In this document: in pieces, positions 50,009 to 58,660 of the stretch
Layout: every line of letters starts with the position of its first letter
Position numbering within the stretch: position 1 is the stretch's first letter
The notes under the pieces: generated by a model
What the model saw: only the letters and a program-made list of their open reading frames with translations
The model's database searches: none
What the model was told of the DNA's origin: nothing
Assembly (NCBI GenBank): GCA_014860805.1
Contig: JACZJB010000033.1
Location: 1 to 58,660 of the forward strand
Length of the DNA: 58,660 nucleotides
Direction of reading: 5' to 3'
Source of the DNA: Anaerolineales bacterium
GTDB lineage: Bacteria; Chloroflexota; Anaerolineae; Anaerolineales; Villigracilaceae
Position numbers and translations under genes: made by a program

Positions 50009-51346
50009 ATGACAGAATCTGTACTTGATGAAAATATTGCCAAAACCACACCCAGAGATATGCGGGCTTTTCTGACCATCTGGTTTGGACAGTTGATCTC
50101 CATGCTCGGTTCAGGCTTAACGCGTTTTGCCCTGGGAGTGTGGATTTTCGCTGAAACAGGCCAGGCAACACCTTTTGCGATTACCGTGTTGCTTGGAAAC
50201 CTGCCAGGTCTGCTTTTGATGCCTGTTGCAGGCTCACTGGCAGACCGTTGGAATCGCCGCCGCATCATGATCCTTGCCGATACCGGCAGCGCCTTGCTGA
50301 CTTTGATGATTGCATTTTTCCTTTTCCAGGGCGATCTTATGATCTGGCACATTTACATCCTGGTGACCCTGGGCTCGGTTTGCAGCGCATTTCAGGAACC
50401 CGCCTACAGCGCATCCATTGTGATGCTTGTACCAAAAGAGAAATTGGGCAATGCCAACGGCATGGTTCAGATGGGACAAGCGCTGGCTTCAGTGATTACT
50501 CCGTTGCTGGCAGGCGCGTTATTTGTTTCCATCGGCTTGAATGGAATCATTCTGATCGATTTCGTCACATTCTTTTTCGCTGTCGGTGCCCTGTTCTTAA
50601 TTCACATTCCCCAGCCTGTTCAAACAAAAACAGAACATAAAGCCTCGAATCTATGGAGCGATATTCGCTTTGGCTGGGATTATTTGCGGCAGCGCCCCGG
50701 GTTATTTGGTTTGCTCATGTATTATGCAATGGTCAATTTTTTGCTCAACTGGTCGGGTGTATTGATCACCCCCATGGTGCTTACAAGTTTTTCGCCCAGC
50801 ATCCTTGGCGTCATTCAAACTGCCTTGGGAGTTGGAATGCTTGCGGGCAGCATCATCATGAGTTCGTGGGGTGGACCAAAGCGACGTATTCCAGCTGTTA
50901 TCGGATTTATTTCACTAGCGTGGATCGGATTTCTTATTGCAGGACTCCGCCCGCATCCTTTCTACATTGGAGCTGGTCTTTTTATCCTGATGTTTTTCAT
51001 TCCCCTGGCATCTGGAAACAGTCAGGTTGTCTTTCAGTCCAAAGTTGCCCCCGAGGTGCAGGGACGTGTTTTCTCCATTCGTTCGATGATGTCACAGTCC
51101 ATGATGCCGCTTGCTTTTGTAACGGCAGGCCCGCTCGCAGATTACGTTTTCGAGCCGCTCATGAAGGATGGAGGAGCATTGGCTGATACCTTTGTCGGCG
51201 GGCTGCTGGGGACTGGTCCCGGGCGCGGGATTGGGTTGATGTTTGTAGTTGCTGGTGCGGTGGCATTGATCGTGAGTGCATTTGTTTACGCAAATCCCCG
51301 TATCCGCAATGTGGAAGATGAGATACCGGATTCCGCTGCATCATGA
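50009..51346 (+). CDS. MFS exporter (DHA3, macrolide-efflux-like)
   Basis: 445 residues from ATG 50009 (GAGGAGAG upstream). Twelve hydrophobic helices are seen. The A-loop motif GSLADRWNRRRIMILADTG (about 72-90) is typical of MFS drug exporters, and the DHA3 group is suggested by the start RAFLTIWFGQLISMLGSGLT. It should export a toxic compound by proton antiport. The gene for its likely regulator lies directly upstream, and a strong terminator follows. Confidence 0.87.
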   Translation: MTESVLDENIAKTTPRDMRAFLTIWFGQLISMLGSGLTRFALGVWIFAETGQATPFAITVLLGNLPGLLLMPVAGSLADRWNRRRIMILADTGSALLTLMIAFFLFQGDLMIWHIYILVTLGSVCSAFQEPAYSASIVMLVPKEKLGNANGMVQMGQALASVITPLLAGALFVSIGLNGIILIDFVTFFFAVGALFLIHIPQPVQTKTEHKASNLWSDIRFGWDYLRQRPGLFGLLMYYAMVNFLLNWSGVLITPMVLTSFSPSILGVIQTALGVGMLAGSIIMSSWGGPKRRIPAVIGFISLAWIGFLIAGLRPHPFYIGAGLFILMFFIPLASGNSQVVFQSKVAPEVQGRVFSIRSMMSQSMMPLAFVTAGPLADYVFEPLMKDGGALADTFVGGLLGTGPGRGIGLMFVVAGAVALIVSAFVYANPRIRNVEDEIPDSAAS

Positions 51347-51350
51347 TAAA

Positions 51351-51388
51351 TAAAATACGAGCCGCTTTGTAAAGCGGCTCGTATTTTA
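51351..51388. terminator. Bidirectional terminator
   Basis: TAAAATACGAGCCGCTTT (51351-51368) and its complement (51371-51388) leave a 2-base loop, giving an 18-bp stem between convergent genes. Confidence 0.92.
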
Positions 51389-51393
51389 TTAAC

Positions 51394-51813
51394 CTACTCG
51401 CCAATAATCTTGACTAACACTCGCTTCCTGCGTTTGCCGTCAAACTCACCGTAAAAAATTTGTTCCCAAGTTCCAAAATCTAATTCCCCATTTGTCACTG
51501 CTACAACTACTTCGCGCCCCATGATTTGTCGTTTCATGTGAGCGTCAGCGTTGTCTTCGCCTGTGTCGTTGTGCTGGTATTGGCTGATTGGGTCATGGGG
51601 GGCAAGTTTCTCCAGCCATTTGTCATAATCGTGGTGCAGGCCAGATTCATCGTCATTGATAAATACAGAAGCAGTGATATGCATCGCGCCTACAAGGCAA
51701 AGTCCTTCGCGGATTCCGCTTTCACGCAGGGCTTCCTCCACCTGGGGGGTAATATTCACAAAACCGCGGCGGGTGGGGATGTTGAACCAGAGTTCTTTTC
51801 GGTGGGATTTCAT
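51394..51813 (-). CDS. YjbQ/UPF0047 family protein
   Basis: 139 residues, the whole family fold. Typical motifs are [20 protein letters not shown] (about 37-56), [22 protein letters not shown] (about 78-99) and [16 protein letters not shown]. The His and Asp residues cluster as a metal site. Some members show thiamine-phosphate synthase activity in vitro, but the true role is unsettled. It stands alone, convergent with the MFS gene. Confidence 0.92.
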   Translation of the reverse strand: MKSHRKELWFNIPTRRGFVNITPQVEEALRESGIREGLCLVGAMHITASVFINDDESGLHHDYDKWLEKLAPHDPISQYQHNDTGEDNADAHMKRQIMGREVVVAVTNGELDFGTWEQIFYGEFDGKRRKRVLVKIIGE

Positions 51814-51878
51814 GATGAGGTGACTCGTCAGGTAAATTGGTTTGAGGCGAGATTTATCGTGCCAAAGCGAATTGTTTT

Positions 51879-52241
51879 TTAAGAAGTAGGAAGCAGAGCT
51901 TCGATCCTTAAAATTAGTTCATCCAGATCAAATGGTTTTGCGAGGTAATCATTTGCGCCGAAGGTAGTGGCTTTGCTGTTGCTGTTATCCAGGGCTGTGA
52001 TGATTAGAATCGGGGTCCGTGAAAAGTTTGGGTCTGCACGCAATTCCCTCGTAAGCGTGAACCCGTCTGGCGGCGGCATCATAATATCCAGGATAAAAAG
52101 ATCGGGGCGCAGGGAACGTGCTGTCTGTATTGCCTTTGAACTCTCATTGATGGCAGTGACCTGATATCTTCTTGAGGATAAAAATCTATCCAGAAGTGTG
52201 GTTACTTTTTCGTCATCGTCAACGATCAGAATTTTAGCCAT
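51879..52241 (-). CDS. Single-domain response regulator (CheY-like)
   Basis: 120 residues, one receiver domain with no output domain. The acidic pair is in LIVDDDE (about 5-11), the phosphoryl Asp in [13 protein letters not shown] (about 48-60), the switch Thr in ILIITALD and the Lys in [11 protein letters not shown]. No histidine kinase is close by. It would relay phosphate or bind a partner, perhaps in motility or surface signalling. Confidence 0.92.
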   Translation of the reverse strand: MAKILIVDDDEKVTTLLDRFLSSRRYQVTAINESSKAIQTARSLRPDLFILDIMMPPPDGFTLTRELRADPNFSRTPILIITALDNSNSKATTFGANDYLAKPFDLDELILRIEALLPTS

Positions 52242-52734
52242 AATTTTTCCCTGGGTATTGTTTATATTAATAAATAATTTCCTTCAGAAACTATTGAAAA
52301 AAAACGAGTCGATTTTCATATATTATACCCTTTGTACTAAATGATTTTCCAAACTTTACTGCGCTGTGCCGCTCTGTTCAAGGCGGATAAATGGAAAAAC
52401 AAGGGTTTTGCAATGATTTTGAAATCTTCAGAGAAGGACGATGTGTCCCGCCTCTTATTCGCGTATTCGATATGGAATCAGTGTGGGCGTTTCTTTTGTA
52501 AGGATTGACCCTGTATCAGCGGAGGGGGAGGCGCATAGAGTAGATATCGATCTGAAAATTTTGTTGAGAAGAAGTCTCAGGTAATTCTTTTTTGATCATA
52601 ATGAAGACAGTGAAGACTTATTAAGTGTAACTTAAGTCCCATTGTAATTTTTCCGACGGAGGCTATACTATTAATGGTGAAAGGCGTAATGCGGATATTC
52701 TATTTTTATTGGTGAATAGAAAAGGAGAAATCTA
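52242..52734. other. Gene-free stretch of about 490 bases
   Basis: No supported ORF. A 36-codon frame at 52391-52501 has no ribosome-binding site. A small palindrome TTAAGT-GTA-ACTTAA lies at 52621-52635. TTGTAA (52642-52647) and TATACT (52664-52669) with a 16-base spacer are a weak candidate promoter for the PilZ gene. The rest may be decayed DNA or an undetected small RNA. Confidence 0.5.
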
Positions 52735-53091
52735 ATGGAATCGGAGCGGCGCGCTGCAAAGAGAAAAAAGTTCACTTATTATATGAGGGTGATGGATGCC
52801 AACTCGCTGCAATTGATCGGGTATTTAACTCAAATCAGTGCAGTAGGTATTCAAGTGGACAGTGAAAAACCCCTTCCTGTAAACACGAATTTTAAACTGC
52901 GGTTGGATTTGACCACAGACATCGCCAATAAGACTATGATGGTCTTTAATGGTCGTAGTAAATGGTGTCAGCCAGACCCGGCTGAGCCAAATTCGTTTAA
53001 TGTCGGTTTTGAAGTGACTTTGCTGTCGCGCGAGGACACTGAGATTTTCAACCGCATGATCGAAAAATATGCAACGGAAAGCAGTTGGTAG
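52735..53091 (+). CDS. PilZ-domain protein
   Basis: 118 residues. It opens with ERRAAKRKKF, matching the RxxxR c-di-GMP motif, and continues with QISAVGIQVDSE (about 33-44) in place of the D/NxSxxG motif. The remaining strands fit a stand-alone PilZ barrel. c-di-GMP binding is likely but the second motif is imperfect. AAGGAG precedes the start. It lies between the receiver gene and the VIT1-like gene; no diguanylate cyclase is near. Confidence 0.78.
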   Translation: MESERRAAKRKKFTYYMRVMDANSLQLIGYLTQISAVGIQVDSEKPLPVNTNFKLRLDLTTDIANKTMMVFNGRSKWCQPDPAEPNSFNVGFEVTLLSREDTEIFNRMIEKYATESSW

Positions 53092-53205
53092 GATGGCTTA
53101 CAATCCTCGAACCTGAATTATTATAAACATATATGAAAACGATGATGTATGGCAGGTGTAATAAAAATAATACAGCGTAGAATAAGAACATCAAGGAGAT
53201 ACACA

Positions 53206-53904
53206 ATGCCTAAACGTCATTTTGAAATTCATTATGCAGATCGGATTGGCTGGCTGCGCGCCGCCGTACTAGGCGCTAATGATGGAATTGTTTCAACGGC
53301 AAGTTTGGTGGTGGGCGTGGCAGCTGCCAGCGCGGTCCGCGGCGATGTGATGATCGCAGGGATTGCGGGATTGGTGGCTGGGGCCATGTCCATGGCGGCA
53401 GGTGAATATGTTTCCGTCAGTTCACAAGCGGATACCGAAAAAGCAGACCTGGCGCGTGAGAAAAAAGAACTCGAAACAGACAGCCTCGGCGAACACCGCG
53501 AGCTTGCCAATATTTATGTGGAACGCGGGTTGGAACCCGCCCTGGCCAAACAGGTGGCTGAACAGTTGATGAAGCATGACGCCTTGATGGCGCATGCCCG
53601 CGACGAACTTGGGTTGAGCGAAATTCACACCGCCCAGCCCATTCAGGCGGCGCTTGCTTCTGCGCTATCTTTTGCCGTTGGCGCGGTACTGCCCTTACTG
53701 GCAGTATTGATCGCCCCGCCAACTTTGATGATTCCGATTGTGGTGGGGAGCTCTCTGTTTTTCCTGGCGGTGATGGGAGTTTTGGCCGCCTATCTTGGCG
53801 GCGCGAATATGTGGATTGGCGCCCTACGTGTTACATTCTGGGGGCTGCTCGCCATGCTTGCAACTGCTCTGGTGGGAAAATTGTTCGGCACGACTGTGGC
53901 GTAA
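53206..53904 (+). CDS. VIT1/CCC1-family iron/manganese transporter
   Basis: 232 residues from ATG 53206, with AAGGAG at 53193-53198; the frame is open further upstream without an RBS. The start HFEIHYADRIGWLRAAVLGANDGIVSTASLVVGVAAA (about 5-42) is the family hallmark: a cytosolic head, then the first helix with GANDGI. A Glu-rich metal-binding helix pair (about 75-130) and three more helices follow. It moves Fe2+ or Mn2+ out of the cytosol. A bidirectional terminator follows. Confidence 0.93.
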   Translation: MPKRHFEIHYADRIGWLRAAVLGANDGIVSTASLVVGVAAASAVRGDVMIAGIAGLVAGAMSMAAGEYVSVSSQADTEKADLAREKKELETDSLGEHRELANIYVERGLEPALAKQVAEQLMKHDALMAHARDELGLSEIHTAQPIQAALASALSFAVGAVLPLLAVLIAPPTLMIPIVVGSSLFFLAVMGVLAAYLGGANMWIGALRVTFWGLLAMLATALVGKLFGTTVA

Positions 53905-53930
53905 ATATAAGAGTTTTTTGACCTCAACAT

Positions 53931-53963
53931 AAAAGAGCGTGGATATTTATTCCACGCTCTTTT
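53931..53963. terminator. Bidirectional terminator
   Basis: AAAAGAGCGTGGA (53931-53943) and TCCACGCTCTTTT (53951-53963) pair around TATTTAT, between convergent genes. Confidence 0.92.
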
Positions 53964-53972
53964 TACAGGCAA

Positions 53973-55349
53973 TCACCCAGTCATCAATTCATCTACTGCA
54001 TTTGCCAACTCTCTCAAATTCCCGACCTTGAATACATTGCTGCAAAGCGGCGCATACTTTGCCATATCGCTGTCGCCGTTCCACATGATCGGCGGTTCTG
54101 GGTTCAGCCAGATCGTCCGCGTGGCACGGCGGGACATGTTGGAGAAAATATCCACACGCGGGTCATTGTAGTTGTTGCGTCCGTCACCGACAATGATGAG
54201 GGTCGTACCGCTGTTGAGCGTATCCATAAATTCATTGTTGAAATCGTTAAGTGCCCAGCCGAGGTCAGTGTTGTAATGTCCGCTGGGCATGCGCCACAAA
54301 ACGGATTGGATCGCTTCATCCGCGTCCGCGCCGCCGAAATCTTCCGAGATGGACTCAAGATGGTCGATGAATGCGAAAGCATGCGTTTTGCGGACCTGTC
54401 CCTGAAGCGCGAACAGAAAACTCAGCATCAACTCCGAACAAAAACGCATCGATGTGCTCACATCGCAAATGACCACGATCTTCGGTTTGTGCACGCGGTC
54501 TTTGTGTTTGATCTCCATCGGCACGCCGTGATATTTCAAACTCGCGCGGATGGTTGCCTTCGGATCCATCTGCCCGTTCTTCGCGCGCTTCTGCCGCAGT
54601 GCAATGCGTGTCCGCAGCATGGCAGCCAATTTCTTTACTTCGCGCTGTAAAAGTTTTTTATCTTCATCTGATAACGCATGGAACGGACGGTTCATTAAAT
54701 TATCGATATTTTCGCCGCGCGGTTTCTCACTCAGATTCTCGGCAATACGCTCGCCCGCAAATTGCTCCATCTGTTCCTGCATCCCCTGCATATTTTGCTG
54801 GATCATTTGTCGGATTTGTTCGACGCGTTCACGGCTCATCCCCATCTGCGCCAGCTGTTCCATCAATTCCTTCATCGCCTTTTGCACTTCAGGGAACGCC
54901 AGCGCACGCATCATACGCTGAGCCATCCAATTTTGATAATTGAGATTGTCTGCCTGATTCAATCCGACTAATTGCCCCAGCGCCTCAAGCTCCGCACGGG
55001 ACAGTTGATCGCCATTCATCAGCCTTTCCATCCGCTGACGCAGCTGCTCCGCGTACTGCTTCAATGCCTCTACCAGCATTTGAATTTCTTCAGGCGTCAG
55101 GTCATCCATCGGATTTCCGCCCATCATCGGCGGCTGTCCCGACCCAAAGAAGAGCGGGAATAATTTCTCAAAAGTGGGCAGGTCTTTCACATCTTTAATG
55201 AGCGTTGCCCGCAGCGAAAGACGGAAATGTTCGCGATCCTGAATCCCCATCAAATCCACAGCAGAAAACGCTTCGGCGCTCTCCGCCAAAGAGACGCGCA
55301 CCCCGCTCGCGCGCAACGCTGCAATTAACTGTAAGATACGGGATTCCAT
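53973..55349 (-). CDS. VWA-domain protein (CoxE-like)
   Basis: 458 residues. The N-terminal half is helical and Gln/Met-rich, with a coiled-coil-like stretch (about 150-215). The C-terminal VWA domain (about 280-455) has the MIDAS motif VICDVSTSM followed by a Thr and a later GDGRNNY. This matches the CoxE/YeiM-type partners of MoxR ATPases, which together insert metals or remodel protein complexes. The target here is unknown. Its gene follows the MoxR gene by 52 bases. Confidence 0.9.
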   Translation of the reverse strand: MESRILQLIAALRASGVRVSLAESAEAFSAVDLMGIQDREHFRLSLRATLIKDVKDLPTFEKLFPLFFGSGQPPMMGGNPMDDLTPEEIQMLVEALKQYAEQLRQRMERLMNGDQLSRAELEALGQLVGLNQADNLNYQNWMAQRMMRALAFPEVQKAMKELMEQLAQMGMSRERVEQIRQMIQQNMQGMQEQMEQFAGERIAENLSEKPRGENIDNLMNRPFHALSDEDKKLLQREVKKLAAMLRTRIALRQKRAKNGQMDPKATIRASLKYHGVPMEIKHKDRVHKPKIVVICDVSTSMRFCSELMLSFLFALQGQVRKTHAFAFIDHLESISEDFGGADADEAIQSVLWRMPSGHYNTDLGWALNDFNNEFMDTLNSGTTLIIVGDGRNNYNDPRVDIFSNMSRRATRTIWLNPEPPIMWNGDSDMAKYAPLCSNVFKVGNLRELANAVDELMTG

Positions 55350-55365
55350 AACCTAACTCCTATGC

Positions 55366-55392
55366 CATTGCAGGGAGAGCGCCCTCGCAATG
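55366..55392. repeat. Intercistronic palindrome between the MoxR and VWA genes
   Basis: CATTGC (55366-55371) with GCAATG (55387-55392) and GGG (55373-55375) with CCC (55382-55384) form a bulged hairpin. The sequence is like the widespread CATTGCGAGG-type intergenic repeats. Confidence 0.45.
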
Positions 55393-55401
55393 ACGATAAA
55401 G

Positions 55402-56364
55402 TTAATTCCCAGAAAACCTTCCGAACTCATCATTGTTTCTCGGCTTTGGTTGCGGCGGGGGAGCCATCAGCTGCCGCTTTGCTTTCTGTAAATCTGCTTC
55501 GTGTTTCAATAGCACGGACAGCGTATCTTCCAATACATCTTTATCCAAATTGGAGGCATTCAACGCCACGAGCGCATTCGCCCAATCCAATGTCTCGCTG
55601 ATGGATGGGGATTTGCGCATGTCTGCCTTGCGGAGCTTCTGTACGAATTCCACAGCCTGCTGTGCCAGTTTGGGATTTAAGTCTGGCACTTTCAAGCGCA
55701 CCACTGCGAGTTCTTCCTGCAAATTCGGATAATCAATGAAGAGATACAGGCAGCGCCGCTTCAACGCTTCGGACAGTTCGCGCGTATTGTTGGATGTCAG
55801 GATGACAAAGGGCTTGTGCTTCGCGGTCAACGTCCCCAATTCCGGTACAGACACTTGAAAGTCGCTCAGGATTTCCAGCAGGAAGGCTTCAAACTCCGCA
55901 TCTGCGCGGTCGATTTCGTCTATCAACAGCACTGTTGGCTTGTCACTCAAAATCGCTTTCAATAACGGACGTTGCAGCAGAAAACGAGAGGAGAAGAAAA
56001 CATCCTCCTCTTTTGCCAATTTATCTGCGGCCTCTGCCAGCGACTCCGCTTTGCCGAGAGTGTCATTCAATTTGTCGCGTAGCAGTTGTGTGTACAGCAA
56101 TTGTTTCGAATATTCCCACTCGTACAATGCTTTCGACTCATCCAATCCCTCATAGCATTGCAAACGGATCAGTTCGCGCCCGGTTGCAGATGCTATCGCT
56201 TTGGCTAATTCCGTTTTGCCCACCCCAGCCGGCCCTTCGGCGAGAAGCGGCTTTCCCAATTTTTGCGAAAGATACACGATCGTCGCGATCTCATCCGAAG
56301 CGATATATTTTTGTTTCGATAATTCCGTCTTTACGGTGCTGGTTGAGTCGAAAAGGATTGACAT
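55402..56364 (-). CDS. MoxR-family AAA+ ATPase
   Basis: 320 residues from the ATG at 56364, with AAGGAG at 56375-56370; the frame is open a little further. Walker A is GPAGVGKTELAKAIA (about 49-63), Walker B VLLIDEIDRAD (about 147-157), then sensor 1 VILTSNNTRELSEALKRRCLY, which also gives the arginine finger. MoxR ATPases power the maturation of enzymes with VWA partners such as the one encoded downstream. The client is not evident. Confidence 0.92.
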   Translation of the reverse strand: MSILFDSTSTVKTELSKQKYIASDEIATIVYLSQKLGKPLLAEGPAGVGKTELAKAIASATGRELIRLQCYEGLDESKALYEWEYSKQLLYTQLLRDKLNDTLGKAESLAEAADKLAKEEDVFFSSRFLLQRPLLKAILSDKPTVLLIDEIDRADAEFEAFLLEILSDFQVSVPELGTLTAKHKPFVILTSNNTRELSEALKRRCLYLFIDYPNLQEELAVVRLKVPDLNPKLAQQAVEFVQKLRKADMRKSPSISETLDWANALVALNASNLDKDVLEDTLSVLLKHEADLQKAKRQLMAPPPQPKPRNNDEFGRFSGN

Positions 56365-56384
56365 GTTTCTCCTTGTGATTGTCG

Positions 56385-56894
56385 TCAAATACTTGTATAA
56401 AATGCCTTGTGATATTCAACTTTTCCTTTGGGGACATCTTCATAAAAAGGCAAAGCCATAAAATATTCCGGGGCGGGCGAACCTTCATAAATCAAACCTG
56501 GATATGATTTAAAGCCAAACCTTTGATAATAAACAGGGCTGCCTTCCAGTACACAACCTTTTGCGCCACGCGCACGAATTAAGGACAGACCTTCCTTGAT
56601 CAATTTCGAACCGATGCCTTGTTTTTGCAATTCAGGCAATATAGAGATCGGCCCAAGCCCATACCAGTTCAGGTTTTCTCCATTGATAGTCACTTGCGAG
56701 AAAGCGACATGTCCGACAATTTTTCCGTCGCGTTCTGCCACGAGTGAAAGAGACAATGCGCCCGCATCCCGCAAGCCGTTGACGATCAAATGCTCGGTCG
56801 GGTTGTCGCTGAATTTGCCCGTGAACGCTGCAAGCGTGACCTGCCCAATGGATTCGATGTCTGTCGGATTTTCAGACCGAATGAGAATGTCCAT
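56385..56894 (-). CDS. GNAT-family N-acetyltransferase (YhbS-like)
   Basis: 169 residues. The acetyl-CoA loop is in LGPISILPELQKQGIGSKLIKEGL (Q/RxxGxG/A at about 92-97). The pattern RIGxxVLxGSPxYYxRFGF is seen here as CVLEGSPVYYQRFGFK and marks the YhbS-type group. The substrate amine is unknown. The gene begins 2 bases after the aspA stop and ends 20 bases before the MoxR ATG, so it lies within one operon. Confidence 0.87.
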   Translation of the reverse strand: MDILIRSENPTDIESIGQVTLAAFTGKFSDNPTEHLIVNGLRDAGALSLSLVAERDGKIVGHVAFSQVTINGENLNWYGLGPISILPELQKQGIGSKLIKEGLSLIRARGAKGCVLEGSPVYYQRFGFKSYPGLIYEGSPAPEYFMALPFYEDVPKGKVEYHKAFYTSI

Positions 56895-56896
56895 AC

Positions 56897-58300
56897 TTAC
56901 TTCTTAAACCATCTTGGCTGAGTCAAAACTTCTGGCCTAAGGATATCATCAAGCTGTTCCTTGGTTAATAGACCTTTGGCTAGGACGATCTCCGCCACGC
57001 CCTTGCCAGTGGCATGCGCTTCTTTCGCCACTGCGCTTGCGTTCTCGTACCCAATGAACGGATTCAACGCTGTCACGATTCCGATCGAATGATTGACCAG
57101 CTCCGCGAGATGTTCACGGTTGGCAGTGATGCCTTTCACGCAGCGCTCAGAAAGGGTCAGGCAGCCTTGTCGTAGATAGATGAGATTGTCGAACAGACTG
57201 TGCGCGATGATCGGCTCAAAGGCATTGAGTTGCATCTGTCCGCCTTCGGCTGCAAAGGTCACGGTCACATCATTGCCGATGACAAGGAATGCAATTTGAT
57301 TCACAACTTCAGGGATGACAGGGTTCACTTTGCCAGGCATGATGCTCGAACCCGCTTGAACAGCAGGGAGGTTGATCTCGCCAAGCCCGGTCCGCGGTCC
57401 GGAAGAAAGCAGGCGCAGGTCATTGCATATTTTTGAAAGTTTTACAGCCACGCGTTTCAGCACACCTGAGAGCTGCACGAACGCGCCTGCATCCTGCGTA
57501 GCTTCCACGAGATTTCCCGCAGTGATGTATGGAATTCCAGTCACTTCACTTAAATGCTTGCGTGCCAGAGCCGCATAATCAGGATGTGCATTGATGCCTG
57601 TGCCAATTGCCGTCGCACCGAGATTGATCTCACGGATTAACGAAGCCGCTTCGTGCAAGCGCTGCTGGTCTTCTTCGAGCATGACCGCGTACGTGCTGAA
57701 TTCCTGACCCAATGTCATCGGTACCGCATCCTGCAATTGCGTACGTCCCATTTTCAAAACGTCTTTGAATTCATCGGCTTTTTCTGCAAATGCTGCCTTC
57801 AAAATTTCCATCGCTGCGATCAATTCATCGATTTCAAAATACAACGCAACCTTGGTTGCGGTTGGATATACATCGTTCGTGCTTTGACTTAAGTTGACAT
57901 GTTCCAACGGATGCAGTTGATTGTATTCACCACGCGCAAAACCAAGTAATTCAAGCGCACGGTTTGCAATGACCTCATTTGCATTCATGTTGGTCGAAGT
58001 CCCTGCTCCGCCTTGAATGACATCTACTGCGAAATGCGAATGCAACTTTCCCGCCCGTATTTCTTCACAGGCCTTCACGATCGCGTTTGTTCTTTTTTCG
58101 TCCAACATATCCAGTTCTTTGTTTGCCAATGCACACGCTTGCTTTACACATGCCAGTGCCCGAACCATGTTTGGGTATGTGCTGATCGGAATTCCACTGA
58201 TCGGGAAATTCTCCAGCGCGCGTAGCGTGTGCACGCCGTAATACATATCCATCGGCACTTCGCGTTCCCCCAACAGATCGTGTTCCATTCGATATTTCAC
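56897..58300 (-). CDS. aspA: Aspartate ammonia-lyase
   Basis: 467 residues, the usual length. The fumarase/aspartase signature GSSIMPGKVNPVIPE (about 318-332) is intact. EHVNLSQSTNDVYPTA and GRTQLQDAVPMTLG carry active-site residues. It converts aspartate to fumarate and ammonia in the cytosol. The start is GTG at 58300, preceded by GGAG at a good distance. The GTGA overlaps the stop of the glycosyltransferase gene. Its linkage to a GNAT and MoxR/VWA genes is unusual. Confidence 0.93.
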   Translation of the reverse strand: MKYRMEHDLLGEREVPMDMYYGVHTLRALENFPISGIPISTYPNMVRALACVKQACALANKELDMLDEKRTNAIVKACEEIRAGKLHSHFAVDVIQGGAGTSTNMNANEVIANRALELLGFARGEYNQLHPLEHVNLSQSTNDVYPTATKVALYFEIDELIAAMEILKAAFAEKADEFKDVLKMGRTQLQDAVPMTLGQEFSTYAVMLEEDQQRLHEAASLIREINLGATAIGTGINAHPDYAALARKHLSEVTGIPYITAGNLVEATQDAGAFVQLSGVLKRVAVKLSKICNDLRLLSSGPRTGLGEINLPAVQAGSSIMPGKVNPVIPEVVNQIAFLVIGNDVTVTFAAEGGQMQLNAFEPIIAHSLFDNLIYLRQGCLTLSERCVKGITANREHLAELVNHSIGIVTALNPFIGYENASAVAKEAHATGKGVAEIVLAKGLLTKEQLDDILRPEVLTQPRWFKK

Positions 58301-58660
58301 TTTATCGCTCCAAGACCTTGATAGATTTTTAGATTTGCTTGCAACTCTTTTTCAAGAGTGAATTGACGAACAACCGCTTCTCTCGCGGACTTTCCAATAG
58401 CTTCTCTTTTCTCAGGCTGACTCAACGCCTCAGCTATTTTTTCTGCCAACCCGTCTGCATCGTTGACATTAATCAGCAGCCCGTTGACTCCATCTTCGAT
58501 CACATCTTTCACTCCGCCAACAGGCGTGGCAATGACGGTTTTTCCACAAGCCATCGCTTCAAGAACGGCATTGGGCATTCCATCTCTCAATGAAGGGTGC
58601 ACGAACACATCCATTAAGGAATAGTAGGTGGGAAGGTCATTATGTGAAATATACCCAGTG
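58297..58660 (-). CDS. Glycosyltransferase family 4-like protein, C-terminal part
   Basis: The frame is open to the window edge (120 codons). The visible end has ISHNDLPTYYSLMDVFVHPS, then the GT-B motif GMPNAVLEAMACGKTVIATPVGG, which binds the sugar nucleotide, and the final helix. This is the second Rossmann domain of a GT4-type enzyme, which makes surface or lipid-linked glycans. The acceptor-binding N-terminal domain is outside the window. It overlaps aspA by the bases GTGA. Confidence 0.88.
   Translation of the reverse strand, partial: TGYISHNDLPTYYSLMDVFVHPSLRDGMPNAVLEAMACGKTVIATPVGGVKDVIEDGVNGLLINVNDADGLAEKIAEALSQPEKREAIGKSAREAVVRQFTLEKELQANLKIYQGLGAIK

Noticed and set aside
52391-52501. 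36-codon ORF in the gene-free stretch
   Set aside because: No ribosome-binding site, no similarity that I recognise, and Cys/Phe-rich random-looking sequence.

Overview
The window looks like chromosomal DNA from a Chloroflexota bacterium, probably of the class Anaerolineae. This is an inference from gene style: secreted lipoproteins with Thr/Pro/Ala-rich linkers, no outer-membrane genes, Rex, an F1-only atp cluster followed by an mreB-like gene, CHASE2 cyclase plus FecR, and very frequent long intercistronic palindromes. No rRNA or marker gene settles the lineage. I saw no phage, transposase or CRISPR array; one tRNA is present.

Layout. 1-131: tail of a cold-shock gene and its terminator. 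191-3915: a redox operon (small 2x[4Fe-4S] protein, FAD/NAD oxidoreductase, membrane b-type cytochrome interrupted by a one-base frameshift, and an 18-haem c-type cytochrome) behind a promoter overlapped by two interlocking palindromes. 3916-5073: ATP-grasp ligase. 5158-10880: atpA-atpG-atpD-atpC plus an MreB-like gene with an altered nucleotide site. 10906-16720 (minus): methyltransferase, rex with a candidate Rex operator, CHASE2 cyclase, FecR lipoprotein, SH3b lipoprotein. 16803-16877: tRNA-Arg(CCG). 16960-21044 (minus): PrsW-like protease, DUF2344 protein, DinB-like protein, TIGR03960-type radical SAM protein. 21212-23896: lipoprotein, polymer-forming membrane protein, Nudix hydrolase.

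23981-43483 is the most distinctive part: a divergent catabolic island centred on a symmetric promoter pair at 32148-32199, whose two promoters share one palindromic -35 hexamer. The minus arm encodes a nucleotidyltransferase-like protein, a four-CBS protein, a dimethylglycine/sarcosine dehydrogenase-like flavoprotein (DMGDH), a choline-kinase-like protein, a class II aldolase, a HisC-like aminotransferase and a CbbY-like HAD phosphatase. The plus arm encodes a DeoR regulator, metallophosphoesterase, APC permease, a second choline-kinase-like protein, a second DMGDH-like protein, a PfkB-fold protein lacking the catalytic Asp, an MttB-family methyltransferase without pyrrolysine, then a DUF47/PiT phosphate-transport pair. 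I infer stepwise demethylation of a quaternary or tertiary methylamine onto folate/corrinoid carriers, tied to phosphorylation chemistry; the substrate cannot be read from sequence.

43524-48596: an ABC importer of the polyamine/iron/aminophosphonate type with an alkaline-phosphatase-superfamily hydrolase. 48599-53904: PfpI-like protein, HTH regulator with MFS exporter, YjbQ, response regulator, a gene-free stretch of about 490 bases, PilZ protein and VIT1-like transporter. 53973-58660 (minus): glycosyltransferase (partial)-aspA-GNAT-MoxR ATPase-VWA protein, closely packed as one operon.
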